64,000 nt of DNA from Microbacterium sp. C7(2022) (GCF_028823665.1 NZ_JAPEHV010000001.1:397406-461405); one strand, 5' to 3'; positions 52,648-61,776 are shown, counted from the stretch's first letter. Notes: generated by a model from the sequence alone, not told the origin. Made by a program: numbers and translations.

Positions 52648-54480
52648 GTGCAACTTCGACCCCGTGCCACCCTCGGCCGCGTGCTCGACGACCTCGGCGA
52701 CACGCTGCTCGACCTCGTCGTGGGCGAAAGCGGCGACCCGCGCGAAATCGGCGGGCTCGTCATCCACGACCCGCTCGACGAAGTGACGCTGCCGCGGCGC
52801 GCACTCGTGCTCGGCGTCGGCCTCGGTGATCCGGGCGAGATCCAGGTGCTGCTCGAAGAGCTCGCCGAACGCGACGCGATCGGGCTAATCCTGCGCGGTC
52901 CGATCCCCGCCGACGACGCCATGCGACAGGCGAGCGCGCGCGGTGGTGTCTCCCTGTTGTCGCTTCGGCGCGGGGCATCCTGGTCTCACCTCGCCGCACT
53001 CTTGCGATCGCTGCTCACCGGTGACCTGGGTTCGATGGAGACCGAGACACTGGGTGGCATCCCGTCGGGTGATCTCTTCGCGGTGGCCAACGCGGTCGCC
53101 GCGCTCGTCGACGCGCCCGTCACGATCGAAGACCGCGAGTCGCGCGTGCTGGCATTTTCGGGGCGTCAAGACGAGGCCGACCCGTCGCGCATCGAGACGA
53201 TCCTCGGGCGACAGGTGCCCGAGAGGTACGCGAGCGTGCTCACTGAACGAGGCGTCTTTCGCGAGCTGCTGCGCAGTGACGAGCCGATTCGCGTCGAGCC
53301 GGTCGCGCTCGAAGACGGAGGCTTCACTGTGCCGCGCTTCGCGGTCGCTGTGCGTGCCGGGGATGAGTATCTCGGCTCGATCTGGGTCGCTGTCGCGGGC
53401 GATCTGAACGCCGAGCGACGCGCGAGCCTGCGCGACTCGGCGACTCTCGTCGCGTTGCACCTGATGCAGGTGCGCGCGGGCGCCGACGTGCAGCGGCGGC
53501 TTCACACCGACCTGATCTCGAGTGCGCTCGAGGGTGGGGCCAGCGCACAGCCGGCGCTGGCTCGACTTGGTCTCGGCGATCAGCCCCTGCTCGTGCTCGG
53601 GGTCACGCTGCTCGATGCCCCAGAGCCGACGGTTGACGTCGCCCGCGCCGCCGACCGGTCGCGGCTGGCCGACGCCTTCTCGATGCACCTTGCCGCGGCG
53701 CAGCCGGGCGCGACCGCCGCACTCGTCGGCGATGTCGTCTACGGGCTCGTGCCGTTGCCGGGGGCCGCGGGGCGTGGCGGTGCGGGTGGCGGCGTTCGGC
53801 CCGGCGGGCGCGGTGTCGCGGCGCGCGGGGCTGCCGCGGGGCGGGGCTCGGGCGGTGCTGCCGCGGGGCGGGGCTCGACCGCCGCGCGCGAGACTTCGGC
53901 CGTGAGGGGCACAGCGAGTGCCGCAGCAGGGCGCGATATCGAGCGGAGCGCCGCGGGCGCGGCATCCGTCGATCATGCAGAAGAACGCGCGCGGCGCATA
54001 TGCGACGACTTTCTCGAACGCGTCGGGCGGCGGCTGTCGGCTGTGGTCGGCATCGGGCCGGTGGCCGCCGACATTGCGGCACTCCCGCGGGCTCGCGCGA
54101 CGGTGGACCAAGTGCTTCGCGTGCTGAGAGAGGGCGGGACGGTGCGGGCGGCGCCGCTGTCGGACGTGCAGACCGAGACGCTCGTCCTCGAACTGCGCGA
54201 CCACGCGCTGGCGCGCGGGGATACCCCGACCGGGCCGGTGGCGAGGCTCATGGAGTACGACGCCGAGCACAGCGGTGATCTGGTCGACACGCTGCGCGCG
54301 TGGCTCGATGCGTTCGGCGACGTGAGCACCGCCGCTGCGCGGCTGTTCGTGCACCCCAACACGTTCCGTTACCGGCTGCGCCGCATCGCCGAAGTGGGCG
54401 GGATCGACCTGGACGACCCCGAGCAGCGCTTCGCCGCCATGCTGCAGCTGCGCGTGCTCGCCCCGCGCGGCGGGCGGTAG
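52648..54480 (+). CDS. PucR/CdaR-family transcriptional regulator
   Basis: About 610 residues from the GTG at 52648 (open upstream frame to 52465 is low-complexity). The N-terminal PucR domain (TLGRVLDDLGDTLLDLVVG) is followed by a GAF-like sensor region (VANAVAALVDAPVTIEDRES). A CdaR-type GGDEF-like region is split by a ~65-residue Gly/Ala/Arg-rich insertion (about 370-435). The C-terminal HTH_30 is intact: TAAARLFVHPNTFRYRLRRI. Such regulators activate amino-acid and purine catabolic genes. It probably senses an intermediate of the peptide operon upstream. Confidence 0.88.
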   Translation: MQLRPRATLGRVLDDLGDTLLDLVVGESGDPREIGGLVIHDPLDEVTLPRRALVLGVGLGDPGEIQVLLEELAERDAIGLILRGPIPADDAMRQASARGGVSLLSLRRGASWSHLAALLRSLLTGDLGSMETETLGGIPSGDLFAVANAVAALVDAPVTIEDRESRVLAFSGRQDEADPSRIETILGRQVPERYASVLTERGVFRELLRSDEPIRVEPVALEDGGFTVPRFAVAVRAGDEYLGSIWVAVAGDLNAERRASLRDSATLVALHLMQVRAGADVQRRLHTDLISSALEGGASAQPALARLGLGDQPLLVLGVTLLDAPEPTVDVARAADRSRLADAFSMHLAAAQPGATAALVGDVVYGLVPLPGAAGRGGAGGGVRPGGRGVAARGAAAGRGSGGAAAGRGSTAARETSAVRGTASAAAGRDIERSAAGAASVDHAEERARRICDDFLERVGRRLSAVVGIGPVAADIAALPRARATVDQVLRVLREGGTVRAAPLSDVQTETLVLELRDHALARGDTPTGPVARLMEYDAEHSGDLVDTLRAWLDAFGDVSTAAARLFVHPNTFRYRLRRIAEVGGIDLDDPEQRFAAMLQLRVLAPRGGR

Positions 54481-54517
54481 CGCTTGCTCGCGCCGCGGGC
54501 GGTAGCGCTGCGGGCGC

Positions 54518-54571
54518 GGGGTGCGCTTCGCGTGCGGGGTGCGCTTCGCGTGCGGGGTGCGCTTCGCGTGC
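54518..54571. repeat. 18-bp tandem repeat, three perfect units
   Basis: GGGGTGCGCTTCGCGTGC is repeated three times directly after the regulator gene. Together with the palindromes that follow it makes 54481-55106 a gene-free, repeat-filled spacer. Confidence 0.9.
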
Positions 54572-54579
54572 GGGACAGC

Positions 54580-54651
54580 AACTGAGGAGAATTCCGCCCC
54601 CGAGGGCGATTCCATGAGCGCTGGTCCTCATGGGGTGAATCTTCCTCAGTT
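54580..54651. repeat. 72-bp nested palindrome
   Basis: Outer arms AACTGAGGAGAATTC (54580-54594) and GAATCTTCCTCAGTT (54637-54651) pair with two mismatches; inner arms CCATGAG (54612) and CTCATGG (54627) pair perfectly. It could fold as a hairpin in RNA or single-stranded DNA, or be a short non-autonomous mobile element. It could also act as the terminator of the regulator gene. Confidence 0.75.
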
Positions 54652-54769
54652 ATCGCCGCCGGAGGCGCTAGCGGCGACCCTGGTGGCCAGAGCTCCGATG
54701 CCTGGGCGCGGTGGCGCAACGCGGGAGTCGCGCAGAGCCGAGGGTCGTACTTTCTGCGCGCCGCCCATG

Positions 54770-54933
54770 TTCATCTGGCGCACTCTGCGGTCTGTGGGCG
54801 TATGGCCCGGCGTGTCGTGACAGATGAACCGGGGGAGCGAGGGTTGGCGCGGCTTTCCGGCACCAATGCCCGGTGTTCATATGGCGCACTTTGCGGGTTT
54901 TGGGCGTGTGGCCCGGCGTGTCGTGACATATGA
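54770..54933. repeat. Two CATATG-type palindromic elements
   Basis: Copy a (54770-54828) has arms TTCATCTG/CAGATGAA; copy b (54878-54933) has arms TCATATG/CATATGA. Both share the interior GCGCACT...GGGCG...GGCCCGGCGTGTCGTGA. The same core is repeated six times at 62.2-62.8 kb. The region 54834-55106 otherwise contains only low-complexity G/A-rich sequence. Confidence 0.88.
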
Positions 54934-55106
54934 GCGGGTGGGCTGGGTAGCGAGGGGCGAGGGGCGAGGGGCGAGTGGCGAGGGCGGGGTGGCGACGGGT
55001 GGCGCCGCGGGTGCGGTGGCGCCGCGGGTCGGGCGCGAAGCGGGCGACGCACCCGGGGCGCGATAAAGTGACGGATGCCGCAACCGCGGCGCGAGTGGAG
55101 GCTGTG

Positions 55107-55535
55107 GTGATCGCGGGAATCGGCGTCGACATGGTCGACATCGCGCGCTTCGAGAAGACCATCGAGCGCACGCCGCGACTGCTTGAGCGACTCTTCACGC
55201 CAGCAGAGCGCGCGCTCAAGCCGCACTCGCTGGCCGCTCGATACGCCGCCAAAGAGGCGCTCATCAAAGCCCTCGGCGGTTCGGACGGAGTCCACTGGAC
55301 CGAGATCGAAGTCACTCCCGAAGCATCCGGTCGCCCCTGGTTCACGCTCACCGGCAGCACGGCCGACGTCATCGTTGAACGCGGGATCAGCAGCATCCAC
55401 CTCTCGATGACCCACGACGGAGGCTTCGCATCGGCCTACGTGATCGCCGAGCGCGCGGCTGGAGCGGGCAATAGGGCGGAGGACGCGGGCCCGGATGCCG
55501 CACCCCTCGCCACGCCAAAGGAGGCCACCCCATGA
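55107..55535 (+). CDS. acpS: Holo-[acyl-carrier-protein] synthase
   Basis: 142 residues from the GTG at 55107, five bases after GGAGG (a GTG at 55104 is the alternative). IAGIGVDMVDIARFEKTI carries the metal-binding Asp; RYAAKEALIKALGG is the conserved second motif; HLSMTHDGGFASAYVIAE the third. Transfers 4'-phosphopantetheine from CoA to ACP. About 25 extra residues at the C-terminus. Overlaps alr by four bases. Confidence 0.95.
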   Translation: MIAGIGVDMVDIARFEKTIERTPRLLERLFTPAERALKPHSLAARYAAKEALIKALGGSDGVHWTEIEVTPEASGRPWFTLTGSTADVIVERGISSIHLSMTHDGGFASAYVIAERAAGAGNRAEDAGPDAAPLATPKEATP

Positions 55536-56656
55536 CCCGCCTGCCCGACGGGGTCATGCGCGAAGCGATCATCGACCTCAGCGCGATCGAGGCCAACGTG
55601 CGCCACCTGCGCCGGTTGACGGAATCCGAGGTCATCGCGGTCGTCAAAGCCGACGGCTACGGCCACGGCGCCGTGCGTGCGGCGGCGGCAGCGCTCGCAG
55701 GCGGCGCCACACGGCTCGGCGTCGCCGACATCGGCGAGGCGCTCGCGCTGCGACGCGGCGGCATCGATGCGCCCGTCATCGCATGGCTGCACGCGCCCGG
55801 TACTTCCTTCGACGAAGCGGCGGCGCACGGCATCGAGTTGGGCATCTCGAACGGCGATCAACTGCTGAGCGCCGCGGCTGCGGCATCCGCTGATCGACCT
55901 GTGAAGGTGCATCTGAAACTCGACACCGGACTGTCGCGAAGCGGCATCGCTCCGGCCGAACAGGCGATGGTGTTCGCAGAGGCGGCGCGGCTCGAACGGC
56001 TGGGGCGAGTGAGCGTGGTGGGGCTGTTCAGCCACTTCTCGAATACGTCGAAAAGCGAAGACCTTGCCCAGCTCGCGCGCTTTCACGAGGGTGTCACCGC
56101 GGCGGCGCTCGTGGGGCTTCGGCCGCACGTCCGGCACATCGCCGCGACGGCCGCGGCCATCGACCTGCCCGAGGCGCGGCTGGGGTGCGTGCGCGTGGGC
56201 ATCGGGATCTACGGGCTGTCGCCGTTCGATGATCGCTCGTCGGCCGAGCTCGGCTTGCGCCCGGCGATGACTCTTCGTGGGGCGGTCGCGTCGACGCGAC
56301 GTGTCGGCCCCGGCACCGGAGTCTCGTACGGATTCGACTACCGTGCCGACCGCGAGACGACGCTCGCGCTCGTGCCGCTCGGGTACGCCGACGGCGTGCC
56401 GCGCCAGGCATCGGGCCGTGGCACGGTGTCGATCGGCGGCCAGACTTTCACCGTCGCGGGCCGCATCGCCATGGACCAGTTCGTCGTCGACGTCGGCGAC
56501 GCCGCGGTGTCAGTGGGCGACGAGGTGACCCTGTTCGGCGACCCCACCCTCGGTGCGCCGGCTGCCGACGACTGGGCACGCGCGGCCGGAACCATCAACT
56601 ACGAGATCGTCACCCGCATCGGTGCGCGCGTGCCGCGGCGACAGGTGACGACGTGA
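55532..56656 (+). CDS. alr: Alanine racemase
   Basis: 374 residues. PLP lysine in VIAVVKADGYGHGAVRAA near the N-terminus and the family patterns VKVHLKLDTGLSRSGI, LFSHFSNTSKSED and TRRVGPGTGVSYGFDY (catalytic Tyr region) are present; GRIAMDQFVVDVG closes the active site. Provides D-alanine for peptidoglycan. Lies 1 kb downstream of the D-amino-acid operon, but its linkage to acpS and tsaE is the normal actinobacterial order. Confidence 0.96.
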   Translation: MTRLPDGVMREAIIDLSAIEANVRHLRRLTESEVIAVVKADGYGHGAVRAAAAALAGGATRLGVADIGEALALRRGGIDAPVIAWLHAPGTSFDEAAAHGIELGISNGDQLLSAAAAASADRPVKVHLKLDTGLSRSGIAPAEQAMVFAEAARLERLGRVSVVGLFSHFSNTSKSEDLAQLARFHEGVTAAALVGLRPHVRHIAATAAAIDLPEARLGCVRVGIGIYGLSPFDDRSSAELGLRPAMTLRGAVASTRRVGPGTGVSYGFDYRADRETTLALVPLGYADGVPRQASGRGTVSIGGQTFTVAGRIAMDQFVVDVGDAAVSVGDEVTLFGDPTLGAPAADDWARAAGTINYEIVTRIGARVPRRQVTT

Positions 56657-56690
56657 GCGGCGGCATCCTTCTCGCGCGAAAGGAGCACCC

Positions 56691-57191
56691 ATGACCCTCG
56701 ACGACATCCTCGGCACGCGCGAAATCGCTTCGCCCGACGATATGCACGCCTTCGGCGAAGAACTGGGGCGGATGCTGCGCCCCGGCGACATGATCGTCCT
56801 CACCGGTCCCCTCGGAGCGGGGAAGACCACGCTCACGCGCGGCATCGGCGCGGGCCTCGGCGTGCGCGGACCCGTGCAGAGCCCGACGTTCGTGATCGCC
56901 CGCACGCACCCGTCTCTCGTGGGCGGAGCGCCGCTCGTGCACGTCGACGCGTATCGGCTCGGGTCGCCGGGCGAGCTCGACGATCTCGACATCGACTTCG
57001 ACCGTTCGGTCGTGATCGTCGAGTGGGGCAAGGGCATGGTTGACGGCCTGCGAGAACAGTGGTGGGAGATCGAACTCGACCGCGAGTGGCACGGCCGCGG
57101 CGTCGACACCGCTTGCGGCACGTACTCGCGCGCGACCGAGGCGCTGGATGCCGACTCTCCGCGTGCGGTCACCGTCTCGCGGCGGCCGTAG
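56691..57191 (+). CDS. tsaE: t6A-synthesis ATPase TsaE
   Basis: 166 residues. Walker A GPLGAGKTTLTRGIGAGLGV, then VQSPTFVIARTH and LVHVDAYRLGSPGELDDLDI, with VIVEWGKG near the end: the complete YjeE/TsaE pattern. Works with TsaB and TsaD in N6-threonylcarbamoylation of A37 in tRNAs reading ANN codons. AAAGGAG precedes the ATG. Confidence 0.96.
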   Translation: MTLDDILGTREIASPDDMHAFGEELGRMLRPGDMIVLTGPLGAGKTTLTRGIGAGLGVRGPVQSPTFVIARTHPSLVGGAPLVHVDAYRLGSPGELDDLDIDFDRSVVIVEWGKGMVDGLREQWWEIELDREWHGRGVDTACGTYSRATEALDADSPRAVTVSRRP

Positions 57192-57311
57192 CTGCTTGCG
57201 GCCGGCGCGCGACTGTTCGCGGCGGGGCCGCTCTCGCGCGGCCCTTGCGGTGGGGCACACCCGTCACCGACCGCTCCCGCGGCGGGCCACATCGCACCCC
57301 GCAAAAAGTTT

Positions 57312-57344
57312 CGTGCCCCTCACGCTGGGGACATGAGGGGCACG
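57312..57344. terminator. Perfect hairpin between tsaE and tsaB
   Basis: CGTGCCCCTCA (57312-57322) and TGAGGGGCACG (57334-57344) form an 11-base perfect stem with an 11-base loop. No T-run follows, so it may be a terminator of the high-GC type or another RNA structure. It lies in the 290-base gap 57192-57481, which has no gene. Confidence 0.6.
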
Positions 57345-57481
57345 TGAGCCCGGCGGCGAAAGTCAGCCTGCCAGGGCGCATGGTCGGCTGGGGATCCAAC
57401 CGTGACGACAACGTTACCGAACCACATTCGGATTGTATGTCGGCCGTTTGGTGGACAATCTTGCGCGACTAACCTGGAGGG

Positions 57482-58183
57482 GTGTTCCTCGCGATCGATA
57501 CCTCCCTCGGCACCGCCGTCGCCGTCGTGGAGGATGACGGGGTGATCGCTGCGCAAGCGACCAGCAGCGACCCCCGTGGCCACGCCGAAGTGATCGGCAC
57601 GCTGATCCAGCGCGCGCTCGCCGAGGCGTCGGTCGACGCATCCGCGATTGACGCCGTCGCGGCGGGCATGGGGCCGGGCCCCTTCACGGGGCTTCGCGTC
57701 GGTATCGCCGCCGCGCGCACCTTCGCGCTCGGGCGCGGCATCCCGGTCATTCCGGTCGCCAGCCACGACGCCGTCGCGCTGGAACTTCTGCTCTTCGACG
57801 CCCTCGCCGGCGGGTTTCAGGATGCCCCGGACGAACCCTTCGCCGTCGTCACCGACGCGCGGCGCCGCGAGTTCGCGTACACGGTCTATCGCGGTCTCGA
57901 CGCCGACGGACTCCCCGTTCGCGTGGCCGAGCCGGCGCTCACCCCGCGCGATGACTTGGACGGGATTCTCGAAACGGGTTCGATTCTGCGCCGCGATGCG
58001 GAAGCGATTCCTGCCGGGATGCTGGGGCTCGTCGCCGCACGCGCGGTGGCGGCCGGGCGATCGGTCGCCTCGAGTGACGCCCTGTATCTGCGTTCTCCCG
58101 ATGTGACGATGCCGCACGGACCGAAGAAGGTCACGCCGGCTGCGGCTGCGGGTGCGGGTGCGGCGGACGGGGGCACGCGATGA
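57482..58183 (+). CDS. tsaB: t6A-synthesis protein TsaB
   Basis: 233 residues, GTG start after TGGAGG. FLAIDTSLGTAVAVVEDDG and GMGPGPFTGLRVGIAAARTF are the family signatures; it is an inactive TsaD paralogue that scaffolds the complex. The C-terminus is extended by an Ala/Gly stretch. Overlaps rimI by four bases. Confidence 0.95.
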   Translation: MFLAIDTSLGTAVAVVEDDGVIAAQATSSDPRGHAEVIGTLIQRALAEASVDASAIDAVAAGMGPGPFTGLRVGIAAARTFALGRGIPVIPVASHDAVALELLLFDALAGGFQDAPDEPFAVVTDARRREFAYTVYRGLDADGLPVRVAEPALTPRDDLDGILETGSILRRDAEAIPAGMLGLVAARAVAAGRSVASSDALYLRSPDVTMPHGPKKVTPAAAAGAGAADGGTR

Positions 58184-58704
58184 CCCTGCGACGCGCGACG
58201 GCGGATGACCTCGGCGCGATCATGGCACTCGAGCGCGCGAGCTTTCCGTCGGATGCGTGGTCCGAGGCGATGATGGCCGAAGAGATCGCGTCGCCGCACG
58301 GCTGGTACATCGTTGACGAGCAGGCGGGCGCCCTTGTCGGGTACGCCGGGCTCCGCGCGGTGCGCGGGGCGAAAGACGCTGACGTGCAGACCATCACCAT
58401 CGCCGAGTCCGCCCGCGGGCGAGGGCGGGGTCGCGCGTTGCTGCGCGCCCTGATGGCCGAGGCCTCTGACCGCGGCGTGCACGACGTATTCCTCGAGGTG
58501 CGCGACGACAACCCCGTCGCCCAGGCGCTGTATGTCTCAGAGGGCTTCCAAGAGATCGGCCGCCGCCCCCGCTACTACCAACCCGACGATGTCGACGCCG
58601 TGGTGATGAAGGCCGATCTGCGCGGATGGGTCGCGGCGCGGCATCCGGAATCCTCCGCATCGGCCGCAGACGCTGCGCGCGCGCAGGGAGGAGTGTGCTC
58701 GTGA
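58180..58704 (+). CDS. rimI: Ribosomal protein S18-alanine N-acetyltransferase
   Basis: 174 residues. GNAT fold with [20 protein letters not shown] at the start, [20 protein letters not shown] (acetyl-CoA loop) and [20 protein letters not shown]. Position between tsaB and tsaD is characteristic of RimI. The last ~25 residues are an extra variable tail overlapping the ribosome-binding site of tsaD. Confidence 0.93.
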   Translation: MTLRRATADDLGAIMALERASFPSDAWSEAMMAEEIASPHGWYIVDEQAGALVGYAGLRAVRGAKDADVQTITIAESARGRGRGRALLRALMAEASDRGVHDVFLEVRDDNPVAQALYVSEGFQEIGRRPRYYQPDDVDAVVMKADLRGWVAARHPESSASAADAARAQGGVCS

Positions 58705-59765
58705 ACCGCACGGAACCCCTGGTGCTCGGCATCGAGACGAGCTGCGACGAGACCGGAATCGGGATCGTGCGTGGGCGAACCCTGCTGTCGAACACGATCG
58801 CCAGTTCGATGGACGAGCACGCACGCTACGGCGGTGTGGTCCCCGAGGTCGCCGCCCGCGCGCACCTCGAGGCGCTGCAGCCCTCGATCGAGGCCGCGCT
58901 CGCCGAAGCGAACGTCTCACTGAGTGATCTGGATGCCGTCGCCGTGACGTCGGGCCCGGGGCTCGCCGGTGCGCTGATGGTCGGCGTGGGCGCGGCGAAG
59001 GCGCTCGCGGTGTCACTCGGCAAGCCGCTGTACGCCGTCAACCACCTCGTCGGGCACATCGCCGCCGACGTGCTCACTGACGACGGCGCAGCGATCGAGT
59101 ACCCCACGGTCGCGTTGCTCGTGTCGGGAGGGCACACCTCGCTGCTGCTCGTGCGCGACCTCACGACCGACGTCGAGATGCTCGGCGAAACGATGGACGA
59201 TGCCGCCGGCGAAGCCTTCGACAAGGTCGCGCGGCTGCTCGGTCTGCCCTACCCCGGCGGCCCGCAGATCGACCGCGCCGCCGCCGAGGGCGACCCGAAC
59301 GCGATCCCGTTCCCGCGCGGCCTCTCGCGCGCGTCCGACATGGCGACCCATCGCTACGACTTCTCGTTCTCGGGGCTGAAGACCGCCGTCGCCCGGTGGG
59401 TCGAACAGCGACGGGATGCCGGGGAAGACGTCCCGGTCGGCGATGTCGCCGCGTCGTTCCGCGAGGCCGTCGTCGACGTGCTCGTGACGAAGGCGCTCAA
59501 CGCGTGTCGCGACTACGACGTGCCGCGCCTGCTCCTTGGCGGAGGCGTGATCGCCAACAAGCGCCTGCGCGACGTCGCCCTCGAACGTGCCGCAGCGGCC
59601 GGTGTCGCGGTGCGGATTCCGCCGCTGTCGCTGTGCACCGACAACGGCGCGATGATCGCCGCGCTCGCGTCGGAGCTCATCATGTCGGGCCGACCGGCCT
59701 CGACGCTTGAGTTCGGCGCAGACTCGACCCTGCCGGTCACGGAAATCCAGGTCGCGCGGGCATGA
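58701..59765 (+). CDS. tsaD: t6A-synthesis threonylcarbamoyltransferase TsaD
   Basis: 354 residues from the GTG at 58701 (GGAGGA upstream; GTGA overlap with rimI). [15 protein letters not shown] starts the ASKHA ATPase fold. [14 protein letters not shown] holds the metal-binding H-x3-[16 protein letters not shown] the nucleotide loop, and [13 protein letters not shown] the C-terminal motif with the third metal ligand. The catalytic subunit for tRNA t6A37. Confidence 0.97.
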   Translation: MNRTEPLVLGIETSCDETGIGIVRGRTLLSNTIASSMDEHARYGGVVPEVAARAHLEALQPSIEAALAEANVSLSDLDAVAVTSGPGLAGALMVGVGAAKALAVSLGKPLYAVNHLVGHIAADVLTDDGAAIEYPTVALLVSGGHTSLLLVRDLTTDVEMLGETMDDAAGEAFDKVARLLGLPYPGGPQIDRAAAEGDPNAIPFPRGLSRASDMATHRYDFSFSGLKTAVARWVEQRRDAGEDVPVGDVAASFREAVVDVLVTKALNACRDYDVPRLLLGGGVIANKRLRDVALERAAAAGVAVRIPPLSLCTDNGAMIAALASELIMSGRPASTLEFGADSTLPVTEIQVARA

Positions 59766-60364
59766 GCGACGACGAGCGGATGCCGCCCCCCGCCGATCCG
59801 CCGGTGGGTGCTGCTCCTGGTGAGTCGTCGCCGGCGCCCGCTGCCGAGTCGTCGCCGGCCGCGCCCGCGGCTCCTGCGCCTGAACCCGCGCCCGCGCCCG
59901 CTTCGGCGCGCACCCGGAGCGAGGCACGGCCCCGCACCGAGGGTGCTCCCGAGGACAGGCCGCATGGCGTGGCATCCACTCTTCCCGGAGCCCACCGCGG
60001 GGGCTTCACGCGCCTGCCGACCGCGCCCACCCCGATCACGTCGCAGTCGGCGCCGAAAGAGCCGGGCACTGACACGGACCCGACGCCGGTCGCGCAGTGG
60101 CTGATGCCCGCCGAAGCGCCGCCGTATCGCGGGCTCGCCGGATGGGCGCTCGGTTTCGCGATCATCGGACTCGTGGTGTCGCTGTTCGTGGGGTGGGGGT
60201 TCCCGATCGGCCTCGTTGCGATCGTGTCGGCGATCATCGCGCTGTTTCGCCCCCTCGAATCGCGGGCGATCGCGGTCTGGGCCATCGTGCTGGGGTCCGT
60301 GTCGGTGATCTATAGCGCCGGGTGGCTCATTTACGCCGCGAACGTCGCCAACATCTGGGGCTGA
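59762..60364 (+). CDS. DUF4190-like two-TM membrane protein
   Basis: 200 residues. The first ~110 residues are Pro/Ala-rich and disordered ([18 protein letters not shown]). Two membrane helices follow ([17 protein letters not shown] and [17 protein letters not shown]), the DUF4190 arrangement. ATGA overlap with tsaD suggests co-expression. Function unknown. Confidence 0.75.
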   Translation: MSDDERMPPPADPPVGAAPGESSPAPAAESSPAAPAAPAPEPAPAPASARTRSEARPRTEGAPEDRPHGVASTLPGAHRGGFTRLPTAPTPITSQSAPKEPGTDTDPTPVAQWLMPAEAPPYRGLAGWALGFAIIGLVVSLFVGWGFPIGLVAIVSAIIALFRPLESRAIAVWAIVLGSVSVIYSAGWLIYAANVANIWG

Positions 60365-60411
60365 GCGGGCGCCGGCGCGGCGCGCGGACTACGCGGCCGC
60401 GACCGCGACAC

Positions 60412-60459
60412 CCGGCGCGGCACACGGCGCTGCGGCCGGCGCGGCACACTACGCTGCGG
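60412..60459. repeat. 24-bp direct repeat, two units
   Basis: CCGGCGCGGCACACGGCGCTGCGG and a copy with a two-base difference lie side by side between two convergent genes. Function unknown. Confidence 0.75.
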
Positions 60460-60475
60460 CCGGATCCCGCGCGCG

Positions 60476-61672
60476 CTACGCGGCCGCGACGCGGTCGGCC
60501 AGGATCGCCAGGCGCTTGCTGCCGACGCGCGCGAGCAGGAGCGTCGCCGACTCGCGGCCGCGCAACACGAGCGTGCGGCGGAACCGGGCCGGATCCACAT
60601 CCACGCCGCGCTTCTTGATCTCAAGCGTGCCGATGTCGTTCACCCGCAGCGACGCGTTGATCGTCGACGTCTTCATCGGCATCACCTCGCGCACCCGGAA
60701 CGACTGCACGAACGGGCTCGTCACGGCGGCATCACCCGTCAGATACGCCAGGTGCTCATCGAGCATGCCCGCGTCGAGCGACCGCGCGACATCGCCGATC
60801 AAACGCGCGCGGATGACGGCGCCTTCGGGCTCGTGGAGGAACGCTCCGATCTCGCGGACGGGCGCGTCAGGGGCATCCGCTTCACTCGTGATCTCGTGTG
60901 CCGCATCGCCGCGCACCACGAGCGCGGAGCGCCGCACACCGTTGCGCGCGAGGGGCCCCGACCACAGGACGAGCTCGATCGTCGACCCATCGGCGCTCAC
61001 CCACTGCGCCTCGACGTCATCCGGAATCAGCGCGCGATCGAGCCCCGGCCCGAGCTTCACGCCGGCGGGCATGCGGCGCGCGAGATCGAACACCCAATCC
61101 AGCGATGGCGACCAGTCTTCAGGGCGCGTGCGCGATGTCTCGCTGTGGCCGGCCGTGCGGCGCGCGGGATCAAGCCACGCCGCATCGGCGAGGGAGAGAT
61201 CGGATGCTTCCGCTGACCCCTGCTGCACCGTCACCGCGTCGCCGAAGGGCGCCAGGTTATAGGCCGCGATGGCGGCGGTGACCTCGTCGACATCCACCGC
61301 ATCGACGTGTAGCCCGAGGCCCGCGAGCCCGAGCGCGTCGCCGCCGATCCCGCAGCCGAGGTCGGCCACGCGGGTGGCTTCGGCATCGCGGAACCGTGCG
61401 GCGTGGCGTGCGGCGATAGGGAGCCGCGTGGCCTGCTCGAGCCCGGCGCGGGTGAACAGCATCCGCCCCGCAAATTCGCCGAACTTCGCGTGTGCCTTCT
61501 GCCGTAGCCGGGCCTGCGTGACGACCGCCGAGACCAGGTCGGGGGAGTGCCCGCCCGCGCGCAGGCGCGACACCGTGCGGGCTGCGTCGTCGGTGCTGGT
61601 GATCTCGCCGACCTCGTCGAGCAGGCGCAGCCCGTCGGGGGTGAGCAGCGCGGTGAGCTCGGCCATTTCCAT
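60476..61672 (-). CDS. THUMP-like SAM-dependent methyltransferase
   Basis: 398 residues. The N-terminal helical part precedes a class I methyltransferase core: VADLGCGIGGDALGLAGLGL (SAM loop), VDAVDVDEVTAAIAAYN, WLDPARRT. The C-terminal THUMP-like domain has MKTSTINASLRVNDIGTLEI and KKRGVDVDPARFRRTLVLRG. Proteins of this type are common in actinobacteria; the RNA or other substrate is not known to me. Confidence 0.85.
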   Translation of the reverse strand: MEMAELTALLTPDGLRLLDEVGEITSTDDAARTVSRLRAGGHSPDLVSAVVTQARLRQKAHAKFGEFAGRMLFTRAGLEQATRLPIAARHAARFRDAEATRVADLGCGIGGDALGLAGLGLHVDAVDVDEVTAAIAAYNLAPFGDAVTVQQGSAEASDLSLADAAWLDPARRTAGHSETSRTRPEDWSPSLDWVFDLARRMPAGVKLGPGLDRALIPDDVEAQWVSADGSTIELVLWSGPLARNGVRRSALVVRGDAAHEITSEADAPDAPVREIGAFLHEPEGAVIRARLIGDVARSLDAGMLDEHLAYLTGDAAVTSPFVQSFRVREVMPMKTSTINASLRVNDIGTLEIKKRGVDVDPARFRRTLVLRGRESATLLLARVGSKRLAILADRVAAA

Positions 61673-61730
61673 CCCGCCAGCCTATCGACGGGGGATCGCG
61701 GGATCTGCTCGTGCCACATTGTGAAACGAG

Positions 61731-61757
61731 TTGGCACTCACGTTGCATGAGTGCCAG
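61731..61757. promoter_or_regulatory. CIRCE-like inverted repeat (distal, HrcA-type operator)
   Basis: TTGGCACTC-N9-GAGTGCCAG: eight perfectly paired bases each side of a 9-base spacer, one base different in kind from the classic TTAGCACTC consensus. It overlaps the -35 region of the groES promoter. Confidence 0.75.
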
Positions 61758-61771
61758 CGCTTGCCTACACT
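61743..61771 (+). promoter_or_regulatory. groES: Probable groES promoter
   Basis: TTGCAT (61743-61748) and TACACT (61766-61771) are 17 bases apart. One CIRCE-type repeat overlaps the -35 box and the other covers the likely start of transcription, as expected for HrcA repression. Confidence 0.6.
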
Positions 61772-61776
61772 TGCCA

